This document shows, one piece after another, positions 43,698 through 55,549 of a stretch of DNA of 64,000 nucleotides. This DNA is from Mauremys mutica. Its lineage: Eukaryota; Chordata; Testudines; Geoemydidae. The position numbers were made by a program, and so were the translations under genes. The notes beneath the pieces were generated by a model. It was not told the DNA's origin, ran no database searches, and saw only the letters and a program-made list of their open reading frames with translations. Location: NCBI RefSeq assembly GCF_020497125.1, contig NC_059087.1, positions 15,161,925 to 15,225,924 on the forward strand, written 5' to 3'. The first letter of the stretch is position 1, and each line of letters begins with the position of its first letter.

Positions 43698-46689
43698 GAC
43701 TTTGTGGGTCTTAGGTAAGCCAATGCCAGCAGGCTGCCTGGTGGAGAGTTGTGGACACAAGCCACAGGAAAATGACAAAACAACCAGACTGTGAGAATTT
43801 CTGCAAAATACCTTCCCAGGGGATCAGAGACTGTACTGATGAGGAGAATGTGTGCAAAACAGAAACAAACTATTCCACTGGGAGATCACAATGCTCCATA
43901 TGGAAGTGGCCTGTGCCAGCTTCTCCTAGAGTGGGTGCTGATGTAAAAACCTGTGGCAGTTCCCCCAGTGCATGTCAATCCTGGAGGATTGGATTACGCA
44001 TACTGTGCCCATCAACGGCAAAGAAAAGGATCCTCTCCCTTGAAGGCCTCATGTTGCATCCAGCAGTGATAGCAACGTGAGGTGCAGGTTTCTGTGATTC
44101 TGCATAAGCAGTGCACACGTTGCTGGTGAATCTGCTGTTTTGTCTGACAAACTGGTGAGCCTGTGCCCCTGCTAGGGAAGTCTGTGTGTGACTTGGCCTG
44201 CAGTTTATCATGCTGTTGAAGAGCAAATGAGAATCCTGTTTCTGCAACAACATCCTCCAAAGTGCTGCTTCCTGAAAGTGTGTATTCTATTCTATATAGG
44301 TTTTTATACCATGCTCCTCACTATAGTGTCTGAGTGCCTTCTGATAGTGCATTGAGCCGCGTGACTACACATCTTTCATGTGTTGTTTGTTCTCTCATCC
44401 TCTCCCAGAGGGAGAAGCATGCGGCGTGTCTTGTTTTGGTAGGGTGATTTTTTTTTCTTTTGGTAAATATACCTGTTGTGTGTGTGTGTTTAAAAAAAGA
44501 TCAAAAAATGTGGCTTGCACTTGAAGCAGAAAGTGCTGAGGTTTGTGATAGTTCCTAGTTCCTGTGGGAGTTCATTCCACAATGGCAGATCACCCCGAAA
44601 AGGTTCCGTCTCCCTCACCAATGAGCTCTTCTCTTATTCCTGAGAGTTCTTTTGTGGCCCATCAAAATGAAGGAAGTACTTGTTAGCCCTGGCAGTCTGA
44701 GGGTGGGAGATTTAATTTTTTTCTAAGCAAGCCACTCAGAGGACACTTCCTCAGTAAGGCTTCACATTTCCTGCCAGCTTGAACTTATTTCTCTTGTATG
44801 CTTTATCTTTCCCCTGGTGCAGTCTCTTGTATGCCTTATCAGTCCCCTGCCAAAGGCCCCCCCCCACACAGGTTTTGTGGTTGCATTGTTTTGTTTTGCT
44901 GGTGCTGTTGATCAAGTCATTTTGTTTTAATGTTGAGTAAAATTCACAAGCATGTTAGCTTACTTGACCAATTTCAGAGAGAGAGACATTTTCTTAGCTG
45001 AATCCCAGCTGTAGTATGCAATCATCCTGATATAAGCATCTAAAAGAATTGCATTATTACATGCAGTGGGGAGCTCAAATGCAATCATCAGTTATTCCAA
45101 ATAAGAGCAAAACCAACCATACCCCTGTACCCTCAACTCTTAAGACAAAGAAGGATGATATGTCTCTCTCTCTCTCTCTCCTGGATCATCCACATCTTTT
45201 TTTTTACATCTAGGTGTGACTATTATAATGGGCTATACTGGGAGCTGACACTAGAATGCCTTTTGAAAATCTGGCTAATGTAGAAAACAAGGTGTCTTCC
45301 TCCCAAGTGGGGAGGCAAAAACACATCACACCTATTCTCTGCACCAGCTGCCCGTAGATCTGTGGGTGAAACGTTATGGTGGTAGCCACTGTTTCCAAAG
45401 CCTAGAATGGCTTTAGTCCCAAGTTACTTTAAAGGCAAGAGCCATATCATTTGTGCTCCTCTGGAGCACTTTAGGGCTAAAGTTGCTGGAACTGGGAGCT
45501 TAGCAGTGATTAGAAATAAGTGTGAAACTAGCCATTTTCAGAAAGATGAGTGGCCATCTATTTGTCCAGACTTTCTACCGCTTTTGAGCTATGAAATCCT
45601 GTCACGTAGTTCTGCCCATTGGGCTATTCCGCCTCCGCGCCCCCTCCCCCCCCGCATATATACTAAGGGTTACAGAAGCATGTGGGGTTGTGAGAGCCTG
45701 GTGACAGCTATGCCTGGTGAAAAGGAGATTGTTACAGGGCAGGATGGCCCTTTACAGGAGGTGGTCTTAGCTTCACCTGTGACTAATCAGCTTCCTTCCA
45801 GGTGACGGGTCTGAGGCCAGGAATGGAGTGATAGCCTGCAGGGAAAGTGGTCCTTGCATTACTGGCAAACATGTAACTCAGTAGAGAGTGGTTCATTCAG
45901 GATATTCTGTTGCAGGGGAAGGAGCCTGTTATATCTATTTTGTGCTGAACTGTTTTTGATTTGGAGAAATAACTCACTCCTGGAGAGAATTCCTGCTGCT
46001 GGGCAGAGCTGTTGCAGTGTCTGGGGTGCTGACCCACCAGTTGACAGCCATGTGGCAAAGGAAGTTCATCTCATGACGTCTGCCAGAGGAGAAGCCCCAC
46101 AATAAAATAATCCAGAGGAAAATTATCTAGAAGATTGCAGATCAGTATTCTGTTTCCACTCCCTATTTTGCTCAGAAAGCTTGTTTTACCTAGCAACATT
46201 TGATAGTCAGGTGAGATTTAAGGCTGCATAGTTGAGTGGGATCAATTCAAACTAAGGCTGATTAAGACTGTGTAAGTAATGGGGCATGCCGTATGCATTA
46301 TTTTAACTATACTGCAGTCCTCATTTTGTGTGTATTGTTCTCATTGCACTTAGATCCCTTTACATTAAAGATAATCTAATTCCATCACATTAAGATTGGA
46401 ATACCCCACTGGGCAGAGTAAGAGCACCAGATGCTACATGTCTCAAAGGCACAATCCCAGATTTGGGTTTATTTAGTCTATCTGCTAAGAGTGTGGTTTT
46501 CAGTGAATATATTTCCTCTGACATTTGTTCCAATCTGCTGTGGCAGCCCCTAGATGCTTGGTAGGGCACATTCTGAAGCTCACTGGATCTTACCACAACT
46601 CTCCCAGCTTTATTTTTTTTGTAATGCAGCCACATTACCTGGATTAAAAACCGGATTATATTTTGATAGGCCTCAAGGTGTAAATTATC
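43698..46689. other. gene-free stretch
   Basis: Non-coding. (TC)n at 45161-45181. The open frames of 60-132 codons (43751-44080, 45407-45805 and complements) carry no motifs. Confidence 0.45.
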
Positions 46690-47670
46690 ATTTGAGTGGG
46701 TGTGTTTCTAGTGGGCTTCTGCAGAGATCAGTTCTTGGCCTAAACGATTTAATGTTTTTATCAATGACCTGGAAAAAACCATTGCAAAGTTGATCAGTAA
46801 ATGATGATGACACTCAGACTGGGTGAGTGGTGGATAATTAAGAGGACAAGTCACTGATACAGGGCGATCTGGATTGTTTTTGGTAAACTGGCCACAGGCT
46901 AACAATGTGCCTTTCAGTACAACTAAATGTAAGGTCATACATCTAGGTCAAAGAATACTTACAGGATTGGGGACTGTACCCTAGGAAGCAGAGACTCTCT
47001 GTAAGAGACTTGGGATTCATGGTGAATAATCAGATGAACATGAGCTCCCATTGCAACTCTGTGACCAAAATGGCTAAAATGATCCTTGGATATATAAACT
47101 GGGGAATGTTGAGTAGAGGGAGAAGGATTATTTTACCTCTGTATTTGCCACTGGTACAACCACTACTGGAATGTCTTGTCCAGTTCTAGTGTCCACAGTT
47201 CAAGAAAGTCGTTTAAAAAATGGAGAGGGTACAGAGAAGAGCGATAAGAATGACTGAAGAATTGGAAAACATGCCTTAGATTGAAAGATCTGAAGGACCT
47301 CAGTCTATTCATGTTATCAAAGAAATGATATAAAGGGTAACTTGATCAGTCTGTGTGGAGACAGAAATTTTATAATAAGGGTCCCTTCAATCTTGCGAAC
47401 AAAAGTATAACAAGATCCAATGGCTGGAAGTTGAATTTAGACTAGAAATAAAGCACCATTTTTTAATGGAATTAAGCACTGGAACAATTTACCAAGAGTT
47501 ATGATAGCTTCTTCATCACTAGGAATTTTTAAATCAAGATTAGATGTTTTTCTATAAGGTACACACTAGTTCAAGCAGGATTTAATTCAGGGGAGTCCTA
47601 TGACATTTGTTGTACAGGAGGTCAGGCTAAATGATCAAAATGGTCACTTCTGGCTTTATAATCTATGAAT
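46690..47670 (+). repeat. ancient CR1/L3-type LINE relic
   Basis: Strongly decayed RT sequence in CR1 order: GCAGAGATCAGTTCTTGGCC, CCTTTCAGTACAACTAAATG, GTGGAGACAG, GGAATTTTTAAATCAAGATT, and the end GGTCAGGCTAAATGATCAAA with TCATCTATGAATAA-like tail. Stops occur in all frames. It is far more diverged than the CR1s at 33605 and 7539, so much older. Confidence 0.8.
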
Positions 47671-49009
47671 AACATGCACACAAAAGAGGATTTCTAGGGG
47701 GAAAAGAGGAGGACTTGTTAAAACAATCCGTAGGTCCAAATGCAAAAAATCAATGGGGTTTGACAGAGGAGACAGTTGACACCACAGCGTTTAAATATTA
47801 AGGAGTCAATTCTCCTTTACATGTGCATCTGTGATTACCATTTATTGGCATGATTGTCAATGGTGTTGAGCACCCACAACTTTCCTTTGCCTCAGTGACA
47901 GCTGTGGGAGCTCAGCATCTCTGAAGATTGGGCCGTAATCTAGTTTAGCTGTGTATCAAAGAAAGAAGAATCTGTCTTCCGCATGCCACTCTTCTCCAAG
48001 AGCAGAGTCAAAACTAGTGGAGAAGCAATTTTGGACCTGATTTTCCAGGCTACTAGTGCCACCTTCTGTGACTGAAGTCAATGGGAGCGGGGGCACCCAG
48101 CACCTTGAAGGATTGGTCTGTTTTGTTTCCATGGATGAGGATGATCATTTGAGATTACTTGGTGTTTGACTCTATTTTTTCTTAAATCCCCTATTCTATC
48201 TGTCTAGGTTCCCATTCAATGCCTCTCCCCCTGGTATCTGAGAGCCTGAAATTCATGAAATATATATGTTTTGTAATCCAATTAAGTGTCTTAAAGTACC
48301 AGCTAGGGCATCCTTCTAATCTTCATAAACACCAACCCCTCCGCCCCCCACTTATTTACAAGCCTTATGCTTTCACTAGCCTTGTTACTAATGCTGGACC
48401 AAGTCTTCAGCTGGCTATTTTTAGCGTTCACTACTGCTGTTGAGAAGCTGTTGTTGCTGAAAATACCTTGGAATGATTTCACAAGCAGTATTGTCTGTGG
48501 TGGAATTTGAGCACCAGCTGTCTGTCTTCAGGCCAGTTGATTGTGTTGACACACACTCCCTGTGATTTGTCATCTCTGACTTTGGCTTTGCTATGGCTGT
48601 GACAGGCACTCTATCAGTGTCTGACGGGAGGGAGGGAGTGGGTAAGTGACAGAAAAAGCCTCATTACTGATAGCTTGGGAAACACAGCTCGGGCAGAGAG
48701 CTTTGGCCTGCTCCTCCATTCAATTTCTCCTTACCAGCACCTTATAACACATACCTCCCCAGTGCTGTGTCATGGGACAGCTCTACCTCAAGGCTGAAAT
48801 CTTCTTGCTTTCCTTTAAAACTGTAGTTTTATTTTCTACTCCAATATCTATGCCCTCTGTATGGGGGCTATAACATGACTAACAAATTACTGAATATTAT
48901 TTGAAAATGGAAAACAATACTTGCAAACTGTATCAACAGAATCCTTTGCTAAGAAAACGACTGCATTGCCAAGGGCCCAGCTGTATTTGAGTACTGTGGT
49001 CCGAAGGCT
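47671..49009. other. no gene seen
   Basis: Non-coding. A fragment near 47840-47940 (GAGCACCCACAAC .. GAGCTCAGCATCTCTGAAGA) may belong to a dispersed amniote foldback repeat. Confidence 0.45.
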
Positions 49010-49125
49010 GGGAGCAAGGGGAAACTAGGTTCTATGTTTGGCGCTGCCGGTAACTATCTGTGGAGACAGTCATTTAATCTCTCTGTGCCCCCATTTCCCC
49101 CACAGAAACTAAAGATGGAAAAAAA
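49010..49125 (+). repeat. MIR-like SINE fragment
   Basis: AGGTTCTATGTTTGGCGCTG, then ACAGTCATTTAATCTCTCTG and CCCCCATTTCCCCCACAGAA follow the MIR plus-strand order. Short and diverged. Confidence 0.6.
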
Positions 49126-49379
49126 AACTTCTGGATTTGCAGGTTTACGCATGAAAAATGCATATAAATGCTAAATTTTATGATGATGAGCTGTTACTCC
49201 CATGTAAACTATCAGCTATCCATCATAAACAACCACTCATTTCCCTCAAAATCAAAGCAAATATCATTTTATATCCTGCAAGGTCCTGAAAAACATCATT
49301 CATGATTTTATTAGCAATGGATGCTATTCCAGTCAGTGTTAAAAAAATAATGTACTGGGCTTCTAAAGTAGCTTTCATT

Positions 49380-49560
49380 CATGGATTTCAAAGTGCTTTA
49401 CTAATACTAAGTCTCTCAATACCACCTTTGAGTTTTGCAGATGAGTAAACTGAGGCACAGCTGGTGTATGACTTTCCAAAGTCAAACAACAAATCAATGA
49501 TAGACTTGCAGATAGAACCCAGGAGTCCTAATCACCAGATCTTGTAGTCTATGGTGCAGC
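49380..49560 (-). repeat. MIR-like SINE relic
   Basis: Reversed MIR order: CAAAGTGCTTTACTAATACT, TTTGCAGATGAGTAAACTGA, GGCACAGC, and ACCCAGGAGTCCTAATCACC at the end. Diverged; no TSD. Confidence 0.75.
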
Positions 49561-51567
49561 ACCAGTTTAAAACGAAACAAAACAGGGCATGTTTACTTAA
49601 TTTAAATCCACATTTTTCTCTGTAGAAATCAGTATAAGATAGGGAAGCAATAGAGGGGAGTAGACTGCACACAGTGAATTTATAATGCATTAGCCTTTCG
49701 CCTCTGGAGAGCTTTATTCAAATGTTGGCTTAAGTCCTAAGAGGAAATGAGTTTTGTTTTAGACCAATGCCTGGTGGACTTTTTGTCCACATCACAAAAT
49801 GTGTAGCTCATTTGACAGCCCCCCCTCTAGAAAGGGCTGACACTCAATTAGCAGGGGGTGCAATAGCAAAGCTACCAGGGGAACGTTTTGCAGGTAGAGG
49901 GAGCCTGGCTCTAACCAGTACAATGGGTCCCTCGTTTTCATGAGCATCAAATTCACTATAAATTACAAAAATTAAAAGGATAGGCATATTGTCAGCAGTG
50001 ATTGTACAGAGGGTCTTCTAGGAAGGAGTGCAGTCTCTTTTATTGTGTCTAATAGTGTTTGCACAATCTTGTTTTATATACAGTATTGGATATTGGATCT
50101 TTAGTCTTGCTACATGAGAGCCTCTGTTCTAGCACATAGGGATCTCTCTCTCAATCAAACTGAGTGAGACACCGAAGGGACTTTACTGGTAGCATTGAAG
50201 AACATTTAAGGCTCATGCACATGCTTCCCAAACATAACAATTGGCAGGTATCTTGCAGTTCTATGTACTATTGAAAATGATCGCATCAACAGAGGGCCTG
50301 GTGTGAGTGAAATGATAGTACTTTGTTCCAGCTGCTTTTCTGTTTGCATCTCTTTTGAGACCTGAAGCTTGGCTTGTGTCACTGGCTGGGTTTTTTTTTA
50401 GGAACTAGGCAATCTGGATTTTAAACATTTGTTTCTGATGACTGGGAATGTTTCCGTACGCACTGTGACCTGAAACAGTTCCCATAGGGGTTGCTTGGGA
50501 ACAGTCGGAAACAACCTTGATCACAGAGCCACTCCCCAGGTTGAATGAGAATGGACATATCCTGCCTCTTCTTACATCAATCTATCAACAGATGGATACA
50601 GCAAATACCGGTTGTTTTGTTTCTCGATTATGAAAATAAAGCTCTGTTTAAAAACACATTCGCTAACATGTTTTAACTAAGACATTTGTAAACAAAACTG
50701 TAAACGGGGTTTAATACCTTTTAAAAATGTGTTAGCTGGTTTTGTGGTTGACTCTAGGTATTCCATGTTAGTGTTAACTTAATTAGTTAGTCCATCTGAC
50801 CTGTGACAAAGAGAAATCCTGAACTAAAGTGTGGTGTTGTCCTTTTATTAGTACCCCTGTATTAAATCTTCCCATGTGATTGTAGGGTAAGTGGCCACGA
50901 CACCTAGAACAATTTGTTCTTGCAATTTGATTGATGACAGGAACTTTAAAAGGTGCATTGTTGAGTGAGTCGCTAACTCAAATTTCCTGCCACTGAAATA
51001 AATCCTACTGAGAACCAGAGTGATCAGAACTACATGTGTATACATTTAGCAATTAAGCATTTAAATAGCCTTGGAGTTCATGCAGATGGATCTCATAGAA
51101 TGGATCTGATCTGATTTAAGAAACACAAGAATTCAGCATCATCCTTGTTTCAGTCAAGCCTCACATAACTTCATCCTTCAGAGTGGGGGCCATATCTCTT
51201 GCAGGAATTTAAACGCTTCAGTTTCTTAAATAATAGACTAAAAAAATCTACCTCTTCTTTTAAATTACCTGTTGGTTTATAGATACTTAATGGTAGTAAC
51301 TTTTTTTTTCTTGGAATAATCACTTTACCTGGACAAAGACAAGTTCTTAGCATTATTAAAGCAGAGTCGGAGGATGCTGTGGAAGAAAATTCCCAGGGTC
51401 CTTGTTACCTAAAGTAGTTGAAGGGAGTGAAGATTTCATTCTACAATGAGCTTCCTCCCCACAAATTGAAGTATTTCCTCATGTACATCATTGTGCAAGT
51501 AAACATAAGGGGAAACATGGATAAGCTTACATCAGAAGGAAGTAGCCTCCCTGTCACATATCCCTTA
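49561..51567. other. gene-free stretch
   Basis: Non-coding, with no recognised transposon or exon. Confidence 0.45.
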
Positions 51568-51575
51568 CCATAGGG

Positions 51576-53032
51576 CAGGGGTCTCAAACACGCGGCCCGC
51601 GGGCCGCATGCGGCCCGCGGAGCTCTTCCCTGCGGCCCGCGGAGCTCCCCCACCAGGGCCGGCTCTAGAGTGGGGAGCCCAGAGCCTTTTAACTCCCAGC
51701 CGCGGCTGGGAATCAGAAGGCTCCGAGCTGCCCGCCGCGGCGGGGAGCCCAGAGCCTTTTAACTCCCAGCCGCGGCTGGGAATCGGAAGGCTCCGAGCTG
51801 CCCGCGGCGGCGGGGAGCCCAGAGCCTTTTAACTCCCAGCCGCGGCTGGGAATCAGAAGGCTCCGAGCTGCCCGCCGCGGCGGGGAGCCCAGAGCCCTTT
51901 AACTTCCAGCCCCGGCAGGCTCCGAGCTGCCCGCGGCGGCGGGGAGCCCAGAGCCTTTTAACTCCCAGCCGCGGCTGGGAATCGGAAGGCTCCGAGCTGC
52001 CCGCCGCGGCGGGGAGCCCAGAGCCTTTTAACTCCCAGCCGCGGCTGGGAATCGGAAGGCTCCGAGCTGCCCGCGGCGGCGGGGAGCCCAGAGCCTTTTA
52101 ACTCCCAGCCGCGGCGGGGAATCGGCAGGCTCCGAGCTGCCCGCGGCGGCGGGGAGCCCAGAGCCTTTTAACTCCCAGCCGCGGCTGGGAATCGGAAGGC
52201 TCCGAGCTGCCCGCCGCGGCGGGGAGCCCAGAGCCTTTTAACTCCCAGCCGCGGCTGGGAATCAGAAGGCTCCGAGCTGCCCGCCGCGGCGGGGAGCCCA
52301 GAGCCCTTTAACTTCCAGCCCCGGCAGGCTCCGAGCTGCCCGCGGCGGCGGGGAGCCCAGAGCCTTTTAACTCCCAGCCGCGGCTGGGAATCGGAAGGCT
52401 CCGAGCTGCCCGCGGCGGCGGGGAGCCCCGAGACTTTTAACTCCCAGCCGCGGCTGGGAATCGGAAGGCTCCGAGCTGCCCGCGGCGGCGGGGAGCCCAG
52501 AGCCTTTTAACTCCCAGCCGCGGCTGGGAATCGGAAGGCTCCGAGCTGCCCGCGGCGGCGGGGAGCCCAGAGCCCTTTAACTCCCAGCCCCGGCAGGCTC
52601 CGAGCTGCCCGCGGTGGCGGGGAGCCCAGAGCCTTTTAACTCCCAGCCGCGGCTGGGAATCAGAAGGCTCCGAGCTGCCCCCCGCGGCGGGGAGCCCAGA
52701 GCCCTTTAACTCCCAGCCGCGGCTGGGAATCAGAAGGCTCCGAGCTGCCCGCAGCAGCTGGGAATCAGAGGGCTCCTGGCGCTTCCCGCCGCCAAGCCGC
52801 CAAACAGCTGTTGGTGGTGCTTAGCACTTTCTAGGAGGGAGGGGGGAGGAGCGGGGAGCCGCGCACTTAGGGGAGGAGGTGGAGAAGAGACAGGGCAGGG
52901 GCGGAGCCTCATGGAAGGGGTGGATTAGGGGTGGGGCCAGGGGCAGCAAGGGGGCGTGTCAGTGATGCGGCCCTCGGGCCAATGCACTCGTCCTCATGCG
53001 GCCCTCGGGGTCATTTGAGTTTGAGACCCCTG
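51576..53032. mobile_element. hAT-type element expanded by an internal minisatellite
   Basis: A 1457-bp element with perfect 14-bp terminal inverted repeats, CAGGGGTCTCAAAC and GTTTGAGACCCCTG, and a perfect 8-bp TSD, CCATAGGG, at 51568-51575 and 53033-53040. Next to each end are GCGGCCC/GGCCGC-rich subterminal repeats. About 75% of the interior is a 70-bp tandem array (51672-52760). It has no transposase, so it is non-autonomous. At 51653-51667 CAGGGCCGGCTCTAG looks like the terminus of another hAT family (15863 type), suggesting a nested or chimeric interior. Confidence 0.92.
51672..52760. repeat. 70-bp GC-rich minisatellite, 16 units
   Basis: Units start at 51672, 51742, 51812, 51882, 51941, 52011, 52081, 52151, 52221, 52291, 52350, 52420, 52490, 52560, 52619 and 52689. 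Three (4th, 10th, 14th) are 59 bp and the other twelve measurable units 70 bp; unit 16 is last and incomplete. Most units carry the perfect 16-bp palindrome CCCAGCCGCGGCTGGG; the short ones replace it with AGCCCCGGCAGG. Units differ by few substitutions, so the expansion is young or homogenised. Frames through the array (for example 51608-51832) are repeat artefacts. Confidence 0.97.
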
Positions 53033-53040
53033 CCATAGGG

Positions 53041-54349
53041 GAATAAGTGTAGGTGCATTTCTACCTTATAACTGTGTCCACCATAGGGGAGGCGGGGGGT
53101 TGTACCATTTAAGTGTACTGATTATAGTTAAAGCAATACAATTTTTATGTGTGGACAAGACCTGAGACTCAAAACTAGGTCAGGGCAGTTAGCTCACATA
53201 GATGTTTTGTTTGAACTCCTCAAATTCTAAGATTTTCAGATTTCATTGTGATTTCAGGGGAATGGTGTCATTTCATTAAAACAGGCAGACAAGTTTGAGA
53301 AAGGTCTTTGTTTTTTGCATTACAGATGAGAGCATTTCGAAGTTAAAATGAGCCTTCTCCCCTCCTTCCCCCAAGATAGAACCTTGAAAATCTCAGAATT
53401 TAGTTCAGGTGACAGTCAGTTTTCTTGTGGGAATTTTATTCTAGGATAGTCTGGGTGCAGAAGTGGCCACTGAGGGGGATTCCATATCGAAGCAGTAAAC
53501 CGCCTTTTTGCTCTGTGTTTACAGTGCCTGTAACACAACAGTTCCTTGACTGGGGCCTATTGGTCTAGTATAATAAATAAATAAATAATAAAGCTGCGAA
53601 ATTGAATATCCAGTGGAAGCTGGTTCCATTTAAAATTGGATAAGGGGAAAACGACACACCCAGGTTAGCAGAAAACCATTTTACAACAGTAGGTAATCCT
53701 AGTGCAGTGGTATAGTACATGAATTCAAGCAAAGCAGGCAGAGCCAGCCCTGAGGATCCTCAATTGCCCTTTTCATTATTATGTCTCTCATAGCACTCAC
53801 AATGTGCCTGTCAAAGTGCCTGCCCACAAAACGTGCCTTCTTTAGGGGACAAAAATTGTGGGCAGAAGAGAACACTCAAATCTGGCAGGTGCAAAATTAC
53901 CTAAAATAGAACTGATTTCCCCCCCCCACACACACACACACCATTTCTTGCTGACTTGTTAGTTAACAGCACAACCCTAAATGAACCCCTTCATTTTTGT
54001 GTGGTTAGTTTTAACTCGTGGTATTCAACCATAAAACATAAAGTTCATGTTTCTTTCCTCCTTGTCTTTAATCTCTGTAACCGACAAGCTATGGTAATGC
54101 TTTCTACACAGAGAAATTCAAAATCTGTTGCTTAACGTATTATTCTGTACTGTACTATTGGGGATCAAATGTCAAAAAGCACAGAATCTCTGATTCTCTT
54201 CCTTTCTTCGAGGGAAGGTCCAGATTGTTTCATTTTGTGAATTATTAATAGAAAAACAATTAATAGATTTTCCCCAGGATATATGCTACAAATGTCTGTC
54301 TATCTTGGGTACTTTTATGGCCCTGATTACCATGGTATCGGAGCACCTC
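53041..54349. other. no gene; MITE trace
   Basis: Around 53068-53163, TAACTGTGTCCACCATAGG .. TTATGTGTGGACAAGACC resembles the right end of a 'TGTCTACAC' MITE. (CA)n at 53928-53940 and an ATAA-type run at 53571-53590. No exon supported. Confidence 0.45.
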
Positions 54350-54540
54350 ACAATCTTTAATGTATATAAATCCTCATAAGACCTTTGTGAAGCACTGTTA
54401 TTCCCATTTTACAGATGGGGAACTGAGGCACAGAGAAGCTAAGTGACTTGCCTAAGGTCACACAGGAAGTATATGCCTGAATGGGGAATTTAACTAAGTC
54501 TCCCAGATCCAAGATTAGGTTCCTAACCACTGAGCCATTT
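54350..54540 (-). repeat. MIR-like SINE relic, well preserved
   Basis: Reversed MIR order with TTATTCCCATTTTACAGATG, GGGAACTGAGGCACAGAGAA, GCTAAGTGACTTGCCTAAGG, TCACACAGG and CCTAACCACTGAGCCA. The core is the best preserved of the MIR-like copies here. Confidence 0.85.
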
Positions 54541-54974
54541 TCCCTTTCTTCCCTTGTTAACTTTAAATGTTGGCTTATGGGAAATAGTTTTTTCTTAGGT
54601 GGTTTTTAGCTTCATTGTCTGGGGCCTCAGGAGGAGCTTAGATAGCAGTATTGCTTTGACAGGGAGTTTCAAACTCAGTTACACTCAATAGCTATACTAT
54701 TTTAGGAGACTGCTGCTTCCACAAGATGCGTTAAATTATTTGGAAGGACTAAGTGAGCCTGAGGATCAAAATGCAGCAGGAATCTTCAAGAGCAAGTCTA
54801 AATAAACATTCTTCCTTTCTCCTGAAAGGATGTTCAACAGCTTTGTCAGCAGATGTTTCCATAAAATGTTAAATACTGTGCCTTCCAACTCTCCAAAATG
54901 ATTGTAATCTAATTTAAGGACAAGGAAACCAGCTTGGGAGGGTATGTCAAAGAACAGCAATATGTGTCAGTGCC
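54541..54974. other. no gene seen
   Basis: Non-coding spacer between the SINE relic and the nested MITEs. Confidence 0.5.
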
Positions 54975-54977
54975 TTA

Positions 54978-55546
54978 GGGTATGTCTACATTGATGGGGA
55001 GGAAAAAAGGTGTGTTGGTCACTTGGGGTATGTCTACACTGCAAAGTTGTCAGCAAAACTTTTGTCTTTCACGGTACTTAAAAAAGCCCCTCCGCGAAAC
55101 ACACACGTTTTGACAACGCAAGCGGCAGCGTGAACAGGACTTTGTGGGCAGGAGCACTCTCCTGCCAACAAAGCTAACACCGCTCATGGGGCTGGAAGTA
55201 TTTTATTGTCCAAAGTGCTGACAAAATACCGACAGAGTGTTTACACACGCTGACTTTTAGTGACAAGGCTGTGTCGACACAGCCTTGTCGCTAAAAGCTG
55301 CGTAGTGTAGACAAGCCCCTTAGATTAGCTGACCTGCTTTAGTTAGCTCTGGTTGAAATAGCAGTGAAAACACAGCAACTGGGCTCTTAACTTGGGTTAG
55401 CTGCTCAAATTCAATCCTAGGCTCCCCTATAAAGCTTTAACTTGAGCTGCTAACTCAAGTTGGTGTGCCTTCACTGCTATTTTTACTAGAGTTAGCTAGC
55501 CCGAGTTAAGTACACACTTTTTTTTTCTTTCTGTATAGACATACCC
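54978..55546. mobile_element. Harbinger-like MITE, outer element of a nest
   Basis: 569 bp including the nested copy. Ends GGGTATGTCTACATT and GTATAGACATACCC; TTA at 54975-54977 and 55547-55549 is the TSD. TTA targets are the PIF/Harbinger hallmark. The interior right part has TTAGCTCTGGTTGAAATAGC and its inverted partner GCTATTTTTACTAGAGTTAG, so it is a foldback. No coding capacity. Confidence 0.85.
55025..55319. mobile_element. Harbinger-like MITE, inner nested element
   Basis: 295 bp. Starts GGGGTATGTCTACACTGC, ends GCGTAGTGTAGACAAGCCCC. It lies inside 54978-55546 and so inserted later. The flanking triplets (CTT and TTA) do not match exactly, so the boundary may be off by a base or two. 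Near its right end, 55262-55303 is a nearly perfect palindrome centred on GTCGAC. Confidence 0.8.
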
Positions 55547-55549
55547 TTA

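Noticed and set aside
51608..51832. Open frame in the GC-rich array
   Set aside because: A 70-bp unit is not a multiple of three, and the frame is a tandem-repeat artefact.
51672..52760. CRISPR array
   Set aside because: Units are directly adjacent with no unique spacers, in a vertebrate transposon; it is a minisatellite.
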